From Bacteroidota bacterium (GTDB lineage Bacteria > Bacteroidota > Bacteroidia > Chitinophagales > Chitinophagaceae): a stretch of 64,000 bases of DNA. The notes beneath the pieces were generated by a model, which ran no database searches, was not told the DNA's origin, and saw only the letters and a program-made list of their open reading frames with translations. The DNA lies in NCBI GenBank assembly GCA_018266575.1, contig JAFEAE010000017.1:1-64000 (forward strand), given 5' to 3'. Below, piece by piece: positions 17,612-26,754 of the stretch (position 1 is its first letter; each line of letters starts with the position of its first letter). The translations under genes and the position numbers were made by a program.

Positions 17612-18235
17612 TTATCTCGTTGTTTCCAACTGTTGCTGGTTTCCAAAAGAGGAAGGCGACATCGGTTTTGATGAGAAATGGAAAAGCAGTATGATAATTG
17701 CTGCAGCAGCAAGCGCTATAGCATATATCCACCAGGTCTGTTTTTTTACAACTTCTTCAGCAGGATGCAGCCACTCATTCATTTCCCCACTTGTTCTTTC
17801 GCTGTCGCCTACACGTAAAAGATGCTGGGCATCTTTACGGATTACGGTAGCTGCCTCAACGGGCTCCATGAAAGGAAATTTACCCGGCACTGATTCGAAA
17901 ACAATATTCCCCGCATAATCTTTTTTCAATACCCCTACGTCATCCCATTTCACTTTTTCTTCAAGTTTGATTTTGTTACGCAATTCAAGAGAGAATTCGT
18001 TGTACCATTTTATGGCTTCGTAATCGGGTATATTTTTTTCCGTTGCGAGATAAGAAAAGAAATCTTTATCGGGTGCATCAAAATATTTATCGAAACGAAA
18101 ATGATACAGAGGAGGAAGAAAATTTTTATTACCTATATCCGTGTTTGCCGGAACGCGTTCCATCACAATAGTTCCGAGACCGGGTATACTTATGCTTTTG
18201 TGTTGAAAGAGGTAGCTGTTCAGGATTTCAAACAT
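17612..18235 (-). CDS. HU-CCDC81-like membrane protein lacking a SPOR domain
   Basis: A 207-residue protein. The N-terminal half (about 1-135) resembles the tandem HU-CCDC81-like prokaryotic domains: an opening helix (FEILNSYLFQHKSISIPGLG), a TIVMERVPA strand and a second unit near 80-130 with GVLKKDYAGNIVFE. A single transmembrane segment follows near 168-186 (IYAIALAAAAIIILLFHF), then a short Ser/Gln-rich tail. In many Bacteroidota such proteins end in a periplasmic SPOR peptidoglycan-binding domain; here the chain ends about 20 residues after the membrane segment. It could tether the nucleoid or a cytoskeletal element to the membrane. The start is the ATG at 18235, since the longer frame uses TTG. 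Confidence 0.65.
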   Translation of the reverse strand: MFEILNSYLFQHKSISIPGLGTIVMERVPANTDIGNKNFLPPLYHFRFDKYFDAPDKDFFSYLATEKNIPDYEAIKWYNEFSLELRNKIKLEEKVKWDDVGVLKKDYAGNIVFESVPGKFPFMEPVEAATVIRKDAQHLLRVGDSERTSGEMNEWLHPAEEVVKKQTWWIYAIALAAAAIIILLFHFSSKPMSPSSFGNQQQLETTR

Positions 18236-18323
18236 GATCAAAAAATTACAGTTCAGGATTGTTATTTGTTAAATCACGTAAAAATCATGCATAAGCTGAT
18301 ATATTTTACATGCAAGCTACATA

Positions 18324-19976
18324 TTATTTCTGCCAAAATGAAAATACTATACCTCCGAGAATGTTAAATCCGTAAACCTGATACTGATGCCAGCGTTCGT
18401 ATTTGCTATTGAACAGGTTATTCATCTGTAGCCAGAGGTTCAATTGTTTGGTTATCCTGAATTCTACGCCTGCATTGGCATCTACACCGGATTGCCCATT
18501 GTAGGCCCCGCCATTATTACCTAAATATTTGGCACCGTTAAATGCCCACAAGTCACCTTTCAGCCAAAGGTCTTTTAATACCTGCCATCTTAATGTTGTT
18601 GTCAATTCAACAGGCAATAGACCCCATGCTTCGGCATTATCGTGCAACTGTCCATAACGGTTAACAGTTAATCCGGCAACTGCATTGAAATTTTCTCCTA
18701 CAGTATATCCGATCTCACCATGCAAAAACAATGCTTTCATATTCGATTCATAGCTGATCAAAAATGTTTTTCCATCGTCATTATCGTTTACAAATAACGG
18801 CATGTTCCAGTATTGTGAAAGCCCTGCTTTTACTGCGTACGTAACATGGTTGTTAAGTGACCCTTTTATGCCGATATATCCTTCCTGCACTCGTGTATTC
18901 AGCAAACTGTCCGAAGGTTGTGCAAGCCATGGATTGATTGATTCAAATCGCTGGTAAGAGCCTTTATCATAATGCCCAACCCATCCTAATTGAATAGTGA
19001 AATGAAGCTCAGACGGAGTGATCTCTCCGGTAAATTCAGGAAGCAGATGAAATGTTTTCTGGTCCCATGACGGGGTTACGCCTGCATGAAAATTTATGCT
19101 CGATGTTTTATACACCAGGGAAGGTGAAACATAAAAAATATTATTCTCCTTTGAATTTCCGTTCAAACGATAATTGGTAAGGTTTCCGGTGAGCCCGATA
19201 TCAAACGCAAAATCATCACCAATGCTTTTTTCCAGCGGTAAATTAATAACTGTATTTGCTTCTGTTGCTTTGGTTGAATGATTATCGCTGAATACAGAAA
19301 CGTCGATATTGGGATTGTAGGTAAGGCCGAATTCTGTGGGAATTAAATTGCGCAATGCCAAACGCCCGCCAAATGTCTGGAAGGTTTGTTTCACCTGGTC
19401 CTTGCTATATTTCAACGTGTCTGGCTGATAACCGTATAAAAAATATCCGTCACTGCGAAAACCTAATTTCCCGCTCCACTCAAGATTATTTTGTGTTTTC
19501 ACCGTGCCTGTAACAGCTACCCGTGTGAAATTATTTTTTTGATAAGTAAGGTTTCCTTTCGATGCAAATTCATCAGCATAAATATTAAAAAATGTATTTT
19601 TTCCGTCGCCGAAACTAAATCCTGTTTGGATATATGGCTGATGTACATTTCCGAAACCTGCTTTGATATAATTGCTGTTTTCCCACGATAATGTTGAATC
19701 TACCTGCAACGCAACCGGTTTTAATTCGACAGGCTGATAATTTAAAAATAAATATTGTGAAGGGATCGAGTACGAAAGCTTTGGCCTGGAGGTATCTGTT
19801 AATGGCGGGGCTGCGTGAAAATTAATTTTCACTGCCTCTCGCAAAACCGGTTTGAAAGTGGATGTAATATCAATCGTTTTGCGTTTGCTCGTATCCTGCG
19901 CATTCGATGTTGCTTGCATTAACAGTAACAAACACCCTGAAACAAAAAGCGACTTAATAAGAATTGATTTCATCAT
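18324..19976 (-). CDS. Outer-membrane beta-barrel / TonB-receptor-like protein
   Basis: A 550-residue exported barrel. The signal peptide is about 1-26 (ending SNAQ). A short periplasmic segment (TIDITSTFKPVLREAVKINF) and proline-rich region precede many amphipathic strands that end with an aromatic-containing C-terminus (GGIVFSFWQK). It has the strand pattern of a TonB-dependent receptor but is shorter and lacks an obvious plug domain. It is read in the same direction as, and starts 34 bp after the end of, the large TPR gene, so the two likely form an operon and may act together in the outer membrane. No substrate can be named. Confidence 0.75.
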   Translation of the reverse strand: MMKSILIKSLFVSGCLLLLMQATSNAQDTSKRKTIDITSTFKPVLREAVKINFHAAPPLTDTSRPKLSYSIPSQYLFLNYQPVELKPVALQVDSTLSWENSNYIKAGFGNVHQPYIQTGFSFGDGKNTFFNIYADEFASKGNLTYQKNNFTRVAVTGTVKTQNNLEWSGKLGFRSDGYFLYGYQPDTLKYSKDQVKQTFQTFGGRLALRNLIPTEFGLTYNPNIDVSVFSDNHSTKATEANTVINLPLEKSIGDDFAFDIGLTGNLTNYRLNGNSKENNIFYVSPSLVYKTSSINFHAGVTPSWDQKTFHLLPEFTGEITPSELHFTIQLGWVGHYDKGSYQRFESINPWLAQPSDSLLNTRVQEGYIGIKGSLNNHVTYAVKAGLSQYWNMPLFVNDNDDGKTFLISYESNMKALFLHGEIGYTVGENFNAVAGLTVNRYGQLHDNAEAWGLLPVELTTTLRWQVLKDLWLKGDLWAFNGAKYLGNNGGAYNGQSGVDANAGVEFRITKQLNLWLQMNNLFNSKYERWHQYQVYGFNILGGIVFSFWQK

Positions 19977-20009
19977 CTTTTTTCGATACTTGTTTAATAC
20001 AATTCCTGA

Positions 20010-23000
20010 TTATTGATTTCCCTGATCTATTTTGCTATCCTTCGATTCCTCTGCTTTCACCTGATCCAGCTTTTGTTGTGCAAGCTGCCGCAGGTCCTCG
20101 ATCTTCGCATTTTCTATGATGCTTTGGAAAGTGGCTTTCGCGTTGAAATAATCTTTCTCTTTAAAATAAATATCACCCAATAACAAATATGCTTTCGTTA
20201 CCCACAATTCATAAGAGCCCGATTTATTCACTACTTCGAATGCGGCTTTTTCTGCATCCTTCAATTGGTTTTGCTGGTACAAACAATTTGCAATTTCATA
20301 ACGGGCCTCCGCACCATAAGCAGCCTTGCTCAATGATGCAGCCGTTCTGAAATATTGCAAAGCTGTTTCGCATTGATTATTGGTTTGGTATGATTTTGCG
20401 ATCGCCATATTTGCCAACACCCTGTCGTCTGTGCTCACTCCTTTCTGGTTCAGCAGGTCTTTCGCATTATCAATTGCGTCATTCCATTTTTCCAGTTGAT
20501 ATTGGCTCCGCAATAATCCACGCATCGCTTCTATTTTATCTTCCTGCGATGTTGCAAAATCTTTCAGGCGGGTAAAATATTTTTCTGCTTTTGCATAATC
20601 TTTCAGCTCAAAAAAATCAAGCCTTGCTGCCTGTGTCAATGATTTTATAGCAAATTTATTTGGGGCCTTATCAGCAACGGCTTCATATCCTGCCGCTGCC
20701 TTCGCCCAGTTTTTCTGGTTGAAATAAATTTCGCTTTTGTAATAATTTGCTTCGAGGGAATATTTTCCGTCGGGGAATTTGCTGAGGTATTGTTCAAATT
20801 TTTGTACCGCATCAATAAAATTTCCATCATTGAATTGCACTTCTGCTTCCTGGTAAGCCAACTGGTCTTCCTGGCTTGTGGAAACATCAACCCCTAACGA
20901 TTTCGCAAAGTTCACATATTCACTTGTGCGGCCTTGCTGCACATAAATAAGTTTTGCATTTTCCAATGCATCCTGTGCCTCCGGAGAATTCGGGTACTGC
21001 TTTAATAATGTATTGTATTGGCTCAACGCTTCATCATTCTTGTCTAAATTATAATAAGCAATCCCTTCTTTGAGATATGCCCTCGGTTTTAATGCATCTG
21101 CGCCGGGGGCACTGATAATATTTTTGAGATAAGGTAGCGCTTCACGGTATTGTTCGCTCGCAAGATAAGTGATCGCGATCTCCATATTTGCATCGGGGAT
21201 AAGGCTGGAAGATGGATATTTCCTGCTCAGTGAATTCAGCAATGTGATCTTTTCATTTCCATTATTCACTCCGGCAACCATTGCTTTTTGAAATGTTGCA
21301 TAATCACTCGCAGGCCAGGAAAGATCAAGTACTTTGTTATACATTGATAATGCCGTTTTGAAATCCCGGTTCATATAATAACAATCGGCATCACGTACGT
21401 AGGCATCCTGTTCAAGCGGTGAAGAATTCAATTGCGGCGTCCTGACGATCTGTTCAAAAAATCCCTGCGCCTGCCTGTAATTTTCTTTTTTGAGGTAACA
21501 ATATCCCAAATTATATTTTGCATTCACCGGGTTTGCTTCTCCGTCTGTTGCGCCATTTTTCATGTATTCGAAATAATACCGGATGGCATCGTCTATTTTA
21601 TTAAGCCTGTAAGAAATTTCCCCTTTCCAGAAATTTACATAAGGCAAAATCACATTGTTCGTATTGGAGTTCCTCAATGCTTTATCCAGCATTTCATTCG
21701 CTGCGATCAGCATCCCGTCATTGATCAGTTCCGTTGCCCGCCCGAACAGAATGCGAGGGTATACTTTTTTAGTACTCTCCGAAGGATGATCCAGGCTATC
21801 CATCAGGGAAAGTGCTTCTTTGTAATTATTGGTATTGGCAAGAACCCCGACCAGTAATTCTTTTGCTTCTGCATTGTACGGAGAATTAGGATAACGTTGC
21901 AAAAATTCCTGCAGTTCCGTAAGCGCCACATCCTGGTAACCTAATTCGTAAGAAAGTTTTGCATAATTGTATTTGGATATTTCGCGTTGCGCCTGATTGC
22001 TACTGTTGGAAGAGCAAAATAAAAATGCATTACGTGCATTTGCTTTCTGCCCTGTACGCAAATAAGAATCGCCCAGAAGATACATGGAGTTTTGCGCCAG
22101 CGAGTCTTCTTTTCCACCTAATTGTTTAAACCCTTCTATTGCTTTTTTCCAGTTTTGTGTCTGGTAATATGCGTAAGACAATTCATACAAATCTTCACGG
22201 GTAACTTTTTTTGACTGTCCTACATATTGTTCCAAATAGGGAAGCGATTTGGCAAAATCCTGTTTTTCGTAATAACCATGCCCAACCAACTGGCGCATTT
22301 CATGTTCATAATACTGGTTGCCTTTTTTCAATTTCGCTTCCGCATATTCGATCGCTTTGTCTTTCTGGTTTTGTAAAAGATAAATATTGGCAATATAATA
22401 AGGAACCACTCTTTCGTAATCCGGCGCATCTTCAGCTACTTTAAAACCTGCCAATGCTTCTGAGTAATTTTTCTGCGAGAAATTTACAAACCCATAATAA
22501 TAATTTGCCGCAACATAGTTCGGATCCGTTTTTATTTGCCGGATCGCATTTAACAACGGACGTGCAAGGTCAAAACGGTTTTGCGTGAAATAACAATAGC
22601 CTTCATGAAATTTCATGTCGGCAACTTCACGGTTATTAAGGTTGTCGATGCCCGCATGCTCATACAACTTTACTGCTTCTGCATAATTTTTCTGCCGGAA
22701 AAAATATTCAGCAAGATGAAAATTCATCATCTCCACACGTGCTGTATTAATTTCCAGTTCTATATAGTCTCTTGCAGGTTCTACCGCTGCGCTTTCATTT
22801 TGTTTGAGCGCACACACGAGCGTGTAGTAACGAATGTCCTGCGCATTGAGCGCATTGCTGCTGCGGTCTGTTTCGCTCAGTTTAGCCTGTAATTCTTTAA
22901 ACAACGGATAGGCAAGGCTGTAATATCCCATCTGGTAATATTCTTTCGCCTGTTTGTAGTTAGCCTGAGGGTCGTTTAAAAAAAGGGTTTGCTGAGCAAA

Positions 23001-23051
23001 TAAAGAAGACGTAATGAGAATAACAAAACAAAATACAATTGCTCTTTTCAT
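20010..23051 (-). CDS. Large exported tetratricopeptide-repeat protein
   Basis: A 1013-residue exported protein. The ATG at 23051 gives a clean signal peptide (MKRAIVFCFVILITSSLFAQ); a longer in-frame extension to 23255 would overlap the DoxX promoter and is rejected. Almost the whole mature chain is TPR units of about 34 residues, with typical YYxGxxxFxxKxYxxALxxF and LGDxYxxxKxYxxA signatures. This includes YbgF/BamD-like repeats near 385-465 and in the last 150 residues. It is followed by a barrel gene 34 bp downstream. It is probably a periplasmic or outer-membrane-associated scaffold for the barrel partner. Similar large TPR proteins serve in gliding/T9SS (SprE/PorW), but identity with those is not shown. 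Confidence 0.85.
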   Translation of the reverse strand: MKRAIVFCFVILITSSLFAQQTLFLNDPQANYKQAKEYYQMGYYSLAYPLFKELQAKLSETDRSSNALNAQDIRYYTLVCALKQNESAAVEPARDYIELEINTARVEMMNFHLAEYFFRQKNYAEAVKLYEHAGIDNLNNREVADMKFHEGYCYFTQNRFDLARPLLNAIRQIKTDPNYVAANYYYGFVNFSQKNYSEALAGFKVAEDAPDYERVVPYYIANIYLLQNQKDKAIEYAEAKLKKGNQYYEHEMRQLVGHGYYEKQDFAKSLPYLEQYVGQSKKVTREDLYELSYAYYQTQNWKKAIEGFKQLGGKEDSLAQNSMYLLGDSYLRTGQKANARNAFLFCSSNSSNQAQREISKYNYAKLSYELGYQDVALTELQEFLQRYPNSPYNAEAKELLVGVLANTNNYKEALSLMDSLDHPSESTKKVYPRILFGRATELINDGMLIAANEMLDKALRNSNTNNVILPYVNFWKGEISYRLNKIDDAIRYYFEYMKNGATDGEANPVNAKYNLGYCYLKKENYRQAQGFFEQIVRTPQLNSSPLEQDAYVRDADCYYMNRDFKTALSMYNKVLDLSWPASDYATFQKAMVAGVNNGNEKITLLNSLSRKYPSSSLIPDANMEIAITYLASEQYREALPYLKNIISAPGADALKPRAYLKEGIAYYNLDKNDEALSQYNTLLKQYPNSPEAQDALENAKLIYVQQGRTSEYVNFAKSLGVDVSTSQEDQLAYQEAEVQFNDGNFIDAVQKFEQYLSKFPDGKYSLEANYYKSEIYFNQKNWAKAAAGYEAVADKAPNKFAIKSLTQAARLDFFELKDYAKAEKYFTRLKDFATSQEDKIEAMRGLLRSQYQLEKWNDAIDNAKDLLNQKGVSTDDRVLANMAIAKSYQTNNQCETALQYFRTAASLSKAAYGAEARYEIANCLYQQNQLKDAEKAAFEVVNKSGSYELWVTKAYLLLGDIYFKEKDYFNAKATFQSIIENAKIEDLRQLAQQKLDQVKAEESKDSKIDQGNQ

Positions 23052-23191
23052 TCCAATATCCTTAGTTGTAAATTTTAACGTGCTAAAGTTTCTAATTATT
23101 TTGTCTTTTACCAAACATCGTTCCAAACACCTGTGGATAACTGCATAGATTAACATTTTCTTTAGAGAACCTGCAAGAAAATCAAATACTT

Positions 23192-23199
23192 TATTTTTG
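23192..23199 (+). promoter_or_regulatory. Bacteroidota -7 promoter box (TATTTTTG)
   Basis: TATTTTTG lies 16 bp upstream of the ATG at 23216 and matches TAnnTTTG. The short leader agrees with the other boxes found in this window. Confidence 0.55.
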
Positions 23200-23215
23200 A
23201 CCGAAATTTTTTGTG

Positions 23216-23626
23216 ATGAAAAAAATATTGTCGACAAGTTATTCCGAAACAGCATTCAACATTGGCGTTTTTGTTTCCCGTGTTACGTTAGGACTGATAC
23301 TTTGCATCAACCATGGTTTTTCCAAGCTTACCAATTTTAATGAAATGCAGTATACTTTTTTCGATCCCTTTCATATCGGTCACCGCTGGTCGCTGATATT
23401 ATCCATTTTTGCAGAAGTATTTTCTGCATTATTGGTTGTACTCGGATTGTTTACACGAATTGCCGCATTAATAATAGTGATCGATCTTGCTGTTGCTGTT
23501 TTTTTATTTCATAAAGGAGCACCGGTGAAACAATCTGAGATCGCGATTGTTTTTCTTTCCGGATTTTTCTTTTTGCTACTTGTTGGCCCTGGAAAATTCA
23601 GTGTGGATGGGATGATGGGGAAATGA
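23216..23626 (+). CDS. DoxX-family membrane protein
   Basis: A 136-residue inner-membrane protein with about four transmembrane helices (around 14-33, 55-80, 82-100 and 107-125) and the DoxX hallmarks: RVTLGLILCINHGFSKL in helix 1 and SALLVVLGLFTRIAALI in helices 2-3. The family is linked to respiratory or oxidative-stress functions, but its biochemical role is unsettled. The start is the ATG at 23216; a GTG codon precedes it directly. It is divergent from the TPR gene. Confidence 0.88.
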   Translation: MKKILSTSYSETAFNIGVFVSRVTLGLILCINHGFSKLTNFNEMQYTFFDPFHIGHRWSLILSIFAEVFSALLVVLGLFTRIAALIIVIDLAVAVFLFHKGAPVKQSEIAIVFLSGFFFLLLVGPGKFSVDGMMGK

Positions 23627-23629
23627 TAG

Positions 23630-23778
23630 GGACGACGGTCGTCGGATGGCTGCTATTACATGCAGTTTTATAAATGGAAAAATGTACACCTGCAGAATAT
23701 ACTTTTGAAAACTTACTAATTATAACTAAAGTTGCATTAAAGACTGACAACTGTCGTCTGCCAACTGATAACTTTAAA
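23630..23778. repeat. Degenerate-word spacer (GACGACGGTCGTC / AACTGTCGTCTG)
   Basis: The left end has GACGACGGTCGTCGG and the right end has GACTGACAACTGTCGTCTGCC, which are partly self-complementary words typical of spacers in this window. The middle is AT-rich with nothing recognised. Confidence 0.4.
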
Positions 23779-23780
23779 TT

Positions 23781-24224
23781 ATGTTCATTGCTGAGACACA
23801 GATCCGCGTAAGATATGCAGAAACCGATCAGATGAATGTGGTGTACCACGGAAATTATGCGCAATACTTTGAAGTAGCCCGTGCAGAATCCATACGCCAG
23901 CTTGGTTTCACCTATAAAGACATGGAAAAAATGGGAATTATTATGCCCGTTGTGGAATTGCACACCAAATTTATCCGCCCGGCACATTATGATGCATTAC
24001 TTACTGTAAAAACAATTTTAAAAGAGTTGCCTGCAAACCACCGCATCGAATTTCAGCAGGAAGTGTACGATGAAAAAAATGAATTACTGACTGTGGGAAA
24101 AGTTGTACTCTATTTTATGGATGCAAAAACGATGAAGAAAACATCGATGCCAGAGCAATTAGTGAAAAAGATCAGACCTTTCTTTAAAGAAAGTAGCGAG
24201 AATCCAGAAGTTAGTAGTAAGTAG
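23781..24224 (+). CDS. Acyl-CoA thioesterase (4HBT/YbgC hotdog fold)
   Basis: A 147-residue cytosolic hotdog thioesterase. The active-site block RVRYAETDQMNVVYHGNYAQYF (about 9-30) includes the catalytic Asp of the YbgC/4-hydroxybenzoyl-CoA type and the MNVVYHGNY loop, followed by the FEVARAE helix. It should hydrolyse short- or medium-chain acyl-CoA. It lies downstream of doxX in the same direction, separated by a 154-bp word-type spacer, so it probably has its own promoter. Confidence 0.9.
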   Translation: MFIAETQIRVRYAETDQMNVVYHGNYAQYFEVARAESIRQLGFTYKDMEKMGIIMPVVELHTKFIRPAHYDALLTVKTILKELPANHRIEFQQEVYDEKNELLTVGKVVLYFMDAKTMKKTSMPEQLVKKIRPFFKESSENPEVSSK

Positions 24225-24244
24225 AAATGATATTGTTTTTAGTA

Positions 24245-24673
24245 CTACATGCGATGATAATCCGCACGCCAGTTTTTAATTTCTTTTTTTATTGCTTTAC
24301 TGCTTAAATTTTCTTCTGCTGCTCTTTTTGCGAGGTTTACAAATTCTTCATCAGGAGCAAACCGCAATGCTATAACCTGTCGCATTCTCAATCGGCTGTC
24401 CAATAATTTTCCGGTGAGGACATAATGGCGTAAATTTTCTTCTGCACGTATTACCCTGTCCTGCGCCTTCAGTGGAAATATCCTGACAAATGCAAAAAGC
24501 AAACCGAGAATGACAGCTATCAAAACAATCAATGAAGCAGAGTACAAATTGCTGTGTGCCGAATGAAAAAGGTTCACTACGGAGCCAACAAATAACAAAA
24601 CGATAGCAGCAAATGTTATAACGTGAAAACCGGGCACTAACCGTGTATGGTTTTTATAATTCTGTGTCTTCAT
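24245..24673 (-). CDS. DUF6526-like two-helix membrane protein
   Basis: A 142-residue protein with two transmembrane helices (about 17-35 and 44-64) and a basic, helical cytosolic tail containing RVIRAEENLRHYVLTGKLLD and RQVIALRFAPDEEF. This matches my recollection of DUF6526 proteins of Bacteroidota, annotated as unknown. It stands alone, convergent with the thioesterase gene and divergent from cinA. Confidence 0.7.
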   Translation of the reverse strand: MKTQNYKNHTRLVPGFHVITFAAIVLLFVGSVVNLFHSAHSNLYSASLIVLIAVILGLLFAFVRIFPLKAQDRVIRAEENLRHYVLTGKLLDSRLRMRQVIALRFAPDEEFVNLAKRAAEENLSSKAIKKEIKNWRADYHRM

Positions 24674-24725
24674 GCAATAATTTTTTTGACATAGATACTA
24701 CTATTTTCGTTATTCATCCAACACA

Positions 24726-24733
24726 TAACTTTG
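24726..24733 (+). promoter_or_regulatory. Bacteroidota -7 promoter box of cinA (TAACTTTG)
   Basis: TAACTTTG fits TAnnTTTG and lies 15 bp before the cinA ATG. An AT-rich stretch precedes it, but no exact TTTG -33 box is seen at the right spacing. Confidence 0.65.
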
Positions 24734-24748
24734 CACTAATTATTTTTT

Positions 24749-26002
24749 ATGAAAAGAGTTGCAGCAAGCATTATCACCATCGGCGATGAATTATTAATAG
24801 GCCAGGTTGTAGACACCAACAGCGCATGGATGGCACAGGAATTAAATAAGGCAGGGATTTGGATGAAGAGAAGAATAGCAGTCGGCGATGTTTGGAATGA
24901 AATATGGAATACATTGAATGAAGAATCGGAAAAATCGCAGATCATTTTAATTACAGGCGGACTTGGGCCAACAGCAGATGATATTACCAAACCTTTGCTG
25001 TGCGAATACTTCGGCGGGAAATTAGTATTTGATGAAGGTGCATTAAATAATGTGAAAAACATTTTTGAAAATATTTTGAAACGCCCGATGATCGAACGTA
25101 ACCTGAAACAAGCAGAAGTGCCGGATGTGTGTACCGTTATTCAAAACAAACGAGGCACTGCCCCGGGGATGTGGTTTGAAAAAGATGGAAGGATATTTGT
25201 TTCCATGCCGGGTGTGCCACATGAAATGAAAGGAATGATGACTGATTATGTGTTACCGGAATTGAAGAAGAAATTTTCTTTACCTTTTATTTTACACAAA
25301 ACATTATTGACAGCAGGTATCGGGGAATCGTTTTTAGCTGAGCATATTGAAAAATTTGAAACAGCTTTACCTGAACATATAAAACTCGCCTATTTACCAA
25401 ATTATGGAATGGTAAGATTGCGGTTAACAGCAACCGGTGATGATAAAAGTATTTTAGAAAACGAATTATCACAACAATTTGATACACTAAAAAAATTAAC
25501 TGCAGAATGGACTGCGATCGATGAAGACCTGTCTATGTCGCAGGCTGTGGCCAAATTGCTGAAACAACGAAATCAAACTGTCGGAACTGCCGAAAGTTGT
25601 ACTGGTGGCTATATTGCACACCTTATCACAAGCGAAGCAGGTTCTTCAGAATATTATAAAGGCAGCGTTGTGAGCTATGCGAATGAAACTAAAGAGCATA
25701 TACTTCATGTAAATCCTCAAACACTCGAAACGGCCGGAGCAGTAAGCCAGGAAACTGTTCATCAAATGGTGGAAGGCGCATTGCTGCAATTAAATACGGA
25801 TTATGTAGTCGCCACCTCGGGTATAATGGGCCCCGATGGCGGAACGACAGATAAACCTGTTGGTACTGTTTGGATCGCAGTGGGCAACCGAGACAAAATT
25901 ATAGAACAAAAATTTTACTTTCGGTTTGACCGCTCACGGAATATTGAATTAACTGCAACAAATGCGTTGAATATGTTGCGTAAATTTATTAGTGAGCATT
26001 AA
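24749..26002 (+). CDS. cinA: CinA-family nicotinamide-nucleotide amidohydrolase
   Basis: A 417-residue two-domain protein. The N-terminal MoaB/MogA-like (COG1058) domain (about 1-170) carries the ITIGDELLIGQVVDTNSAW and ITGGLGPTADDIT motifs and, by family knowledge, has ADP-ribose pyrophosphatase activity. The C-terminal CinA domain (about 258-415) is the NMN deamidase, with GTAESCTGGYIAHLIT and SGIMGPDGGTTDKPVG. Together they act in pyridine nucleotide salvage. The length is typical. A toxin-antitoxin pair follows 24 bp later but probably has its own regulation. Confidence 0.95.
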   Translation: MKRVAASIITIGDELLIGQVVDTNSAWMAQELNKAGIWMKRRIAVGDVWNEIWNTLNEESEKSQIILITGGLGPTADDITKPLLCEYFGGKLVFDEGALNNVKNIFENILKRPMIERNLKQAEVPDVCTVIQNKRGTAPGMWFEKDGRIFVSMPGVPHEMKGMMTDYVLPELKKKFSLPFILHKTLLTAGIGESFLAEHIEKFETALPEHIKLAYLPNYGMVRLRLTATGDDKSILENELSQQFDTLKKLTAEWTAIDEDLSMSQAVAKLLKQRNQTVGTAESCTGGYIAHLITSEAGSSEYYKGSVVSYANETKEHILHVNPQTLETAGAVSQETVHQMVEGALLQLNTDYVVATSGIMGPDGGTTDKPVGTVWIAVGNRDKIIEQKFYFRFDRSRNIELTATNALNMLRKFISEH

Positions 26003-26026
26003 TTATTGTAACTTTATTTAATTAAT

Positions 26027-26224
26027 ATGGAAACGATCTTACTCAAAAGCAATTCGAAGAAAAGCATGAAGCTTTTGCTTGAACTTAGTAAAGAGCTTGG
26101 TGTTAATGCCAAAAAATTATCGGTCATTGAAAAAGAAGATATGGCAATGGCCTTTAGTATAGAAGAAGGCAGAAAAAGCGGGCGTTCTACAAAAGAAAAA
26201 GTCCTAAAGGCTCTTCGTAAATGA
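26027..26224 (+). CDS. Antitoxin of a RelE/ParE-type module
   Basis: A 65-residue, highly charged helical protein (METILLKSNSKKSMKLLLEL...) encoded immediately before a RelE-like toxin, with a 4-bp overlap (ATGA) that indicates translational coupling. The position, size and basic C-terminus (STKEKVLKALRK) fit an antitoxin that binds the toxin and its own promoter. No named antitoxin fold (RHH, Phd) is evident by eye. Confidence 0.8.
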   Translation: METILLKSNSKKSMKLLLELSKELGVNAKKLSVIEKEDMAMAFSIEEGRKSGRSTKEKVLKALRK

Positions 26225-26487
26225 AAATTACATTTACAAAAAAGTTTGAAAAGCAAGCTGAAAAACTCCCAACGAAAAAGTTGAAAGAAGAAGTTGTTTC
26301 GATTATTGACCTTGTAGAAGCATCCAACTCAATTCAGGAAATCAAAAATCTCAAAAAACTCAAAGGATTCAATAACTACTTTCGAATAAGAATGGGCGAA
26401 TATAGAATAGGTATATATCTAAATAAAGGTATCATTGAATTCGCTGCAATTGATCACAGGAAAGATATTTACAAATACTTCCCTTAA
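26221..26487 (+). CDS. RelE/ParE-family toxin
   Basis: An 88-residue toxin of the RelE/ParE superfamily: the start MKITFTKKFEKQAEKLP, the helix KLKEEVVSIID, the LKKLKGFNNYFRIRMGEYRIGIYL strands and the C-terminal IDHRKDIYKYFP are all typical. Basic and aromatic residues (R in FRIRMGEYR, HRKDIY) suggest an mRNA-cleaving RelE-like type rather than a gyrase poison, but this is inference. It overlaps the antitoxin gene by 4 bp. Confidence 0.9.
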   Translation: MKITFTKKFEKQAEKLPTKKLKEEVVSIIDLVEASNSIQEIKNLKKLKGFNNYFRIRMGEYRIGIYLNKGIIEFAAIDHRKDIYKYFP

Positions 26488-26519
26488 ACAATATTCCTTT
26501 CCAATTCATTACCTTTGGC

Positions 26520-26754
26520 GCAGATTGTTGTATTGCTTACTTAGCCTGAAGATGAATAGAATTCCTTCGGTACAAGTGTGCGACGCAACGATGGTGAAAA
26601 TGGTTGATGTCGCTGGTTCCAAAAAATAAAAACTAAAATTATAAAGGCTAAAAACTAAAAAGGAATTTGGAATTTAATGCTGAAAACTGACAACCGACGA
26701 CTGATAACTGTTATAAAGAAATCGTACATCTAACATCGTAAATCGTAAATATTT
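26520..26754 (-). repeat. Dispersed intergenic repeat, copy R2
   Basis: This copy carries GACGCAACGATGG, GTTGATGTCGCTGGTT, the AAAACTAAAATTATAAAGGC words, the GACAACCGACGACTGATAACTG words, and the leader end ATCGTACATCTAAC followed by CGTAAATCGTAAATATTT. It ends exactly at the ATG of the E2 gene, so it forms the 5' leader of that gene. With copy R3 it brackets the E2 gene in inverted orientation. Confidence 0.85.

Noticed and set aside
20010..23255. Longer start for the TPR protein at 23255
   Set aside because: The extension lacks a signal peptide, runs across the DoxX promoter and start, and the ATG at 23051 gives a perfect signal peptide.
26435..26629. 64-codon frame over the toxin end and repeat R2
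   Set aside because: It overlaps the toxin gene and continues into repeat sequence; no protein features.
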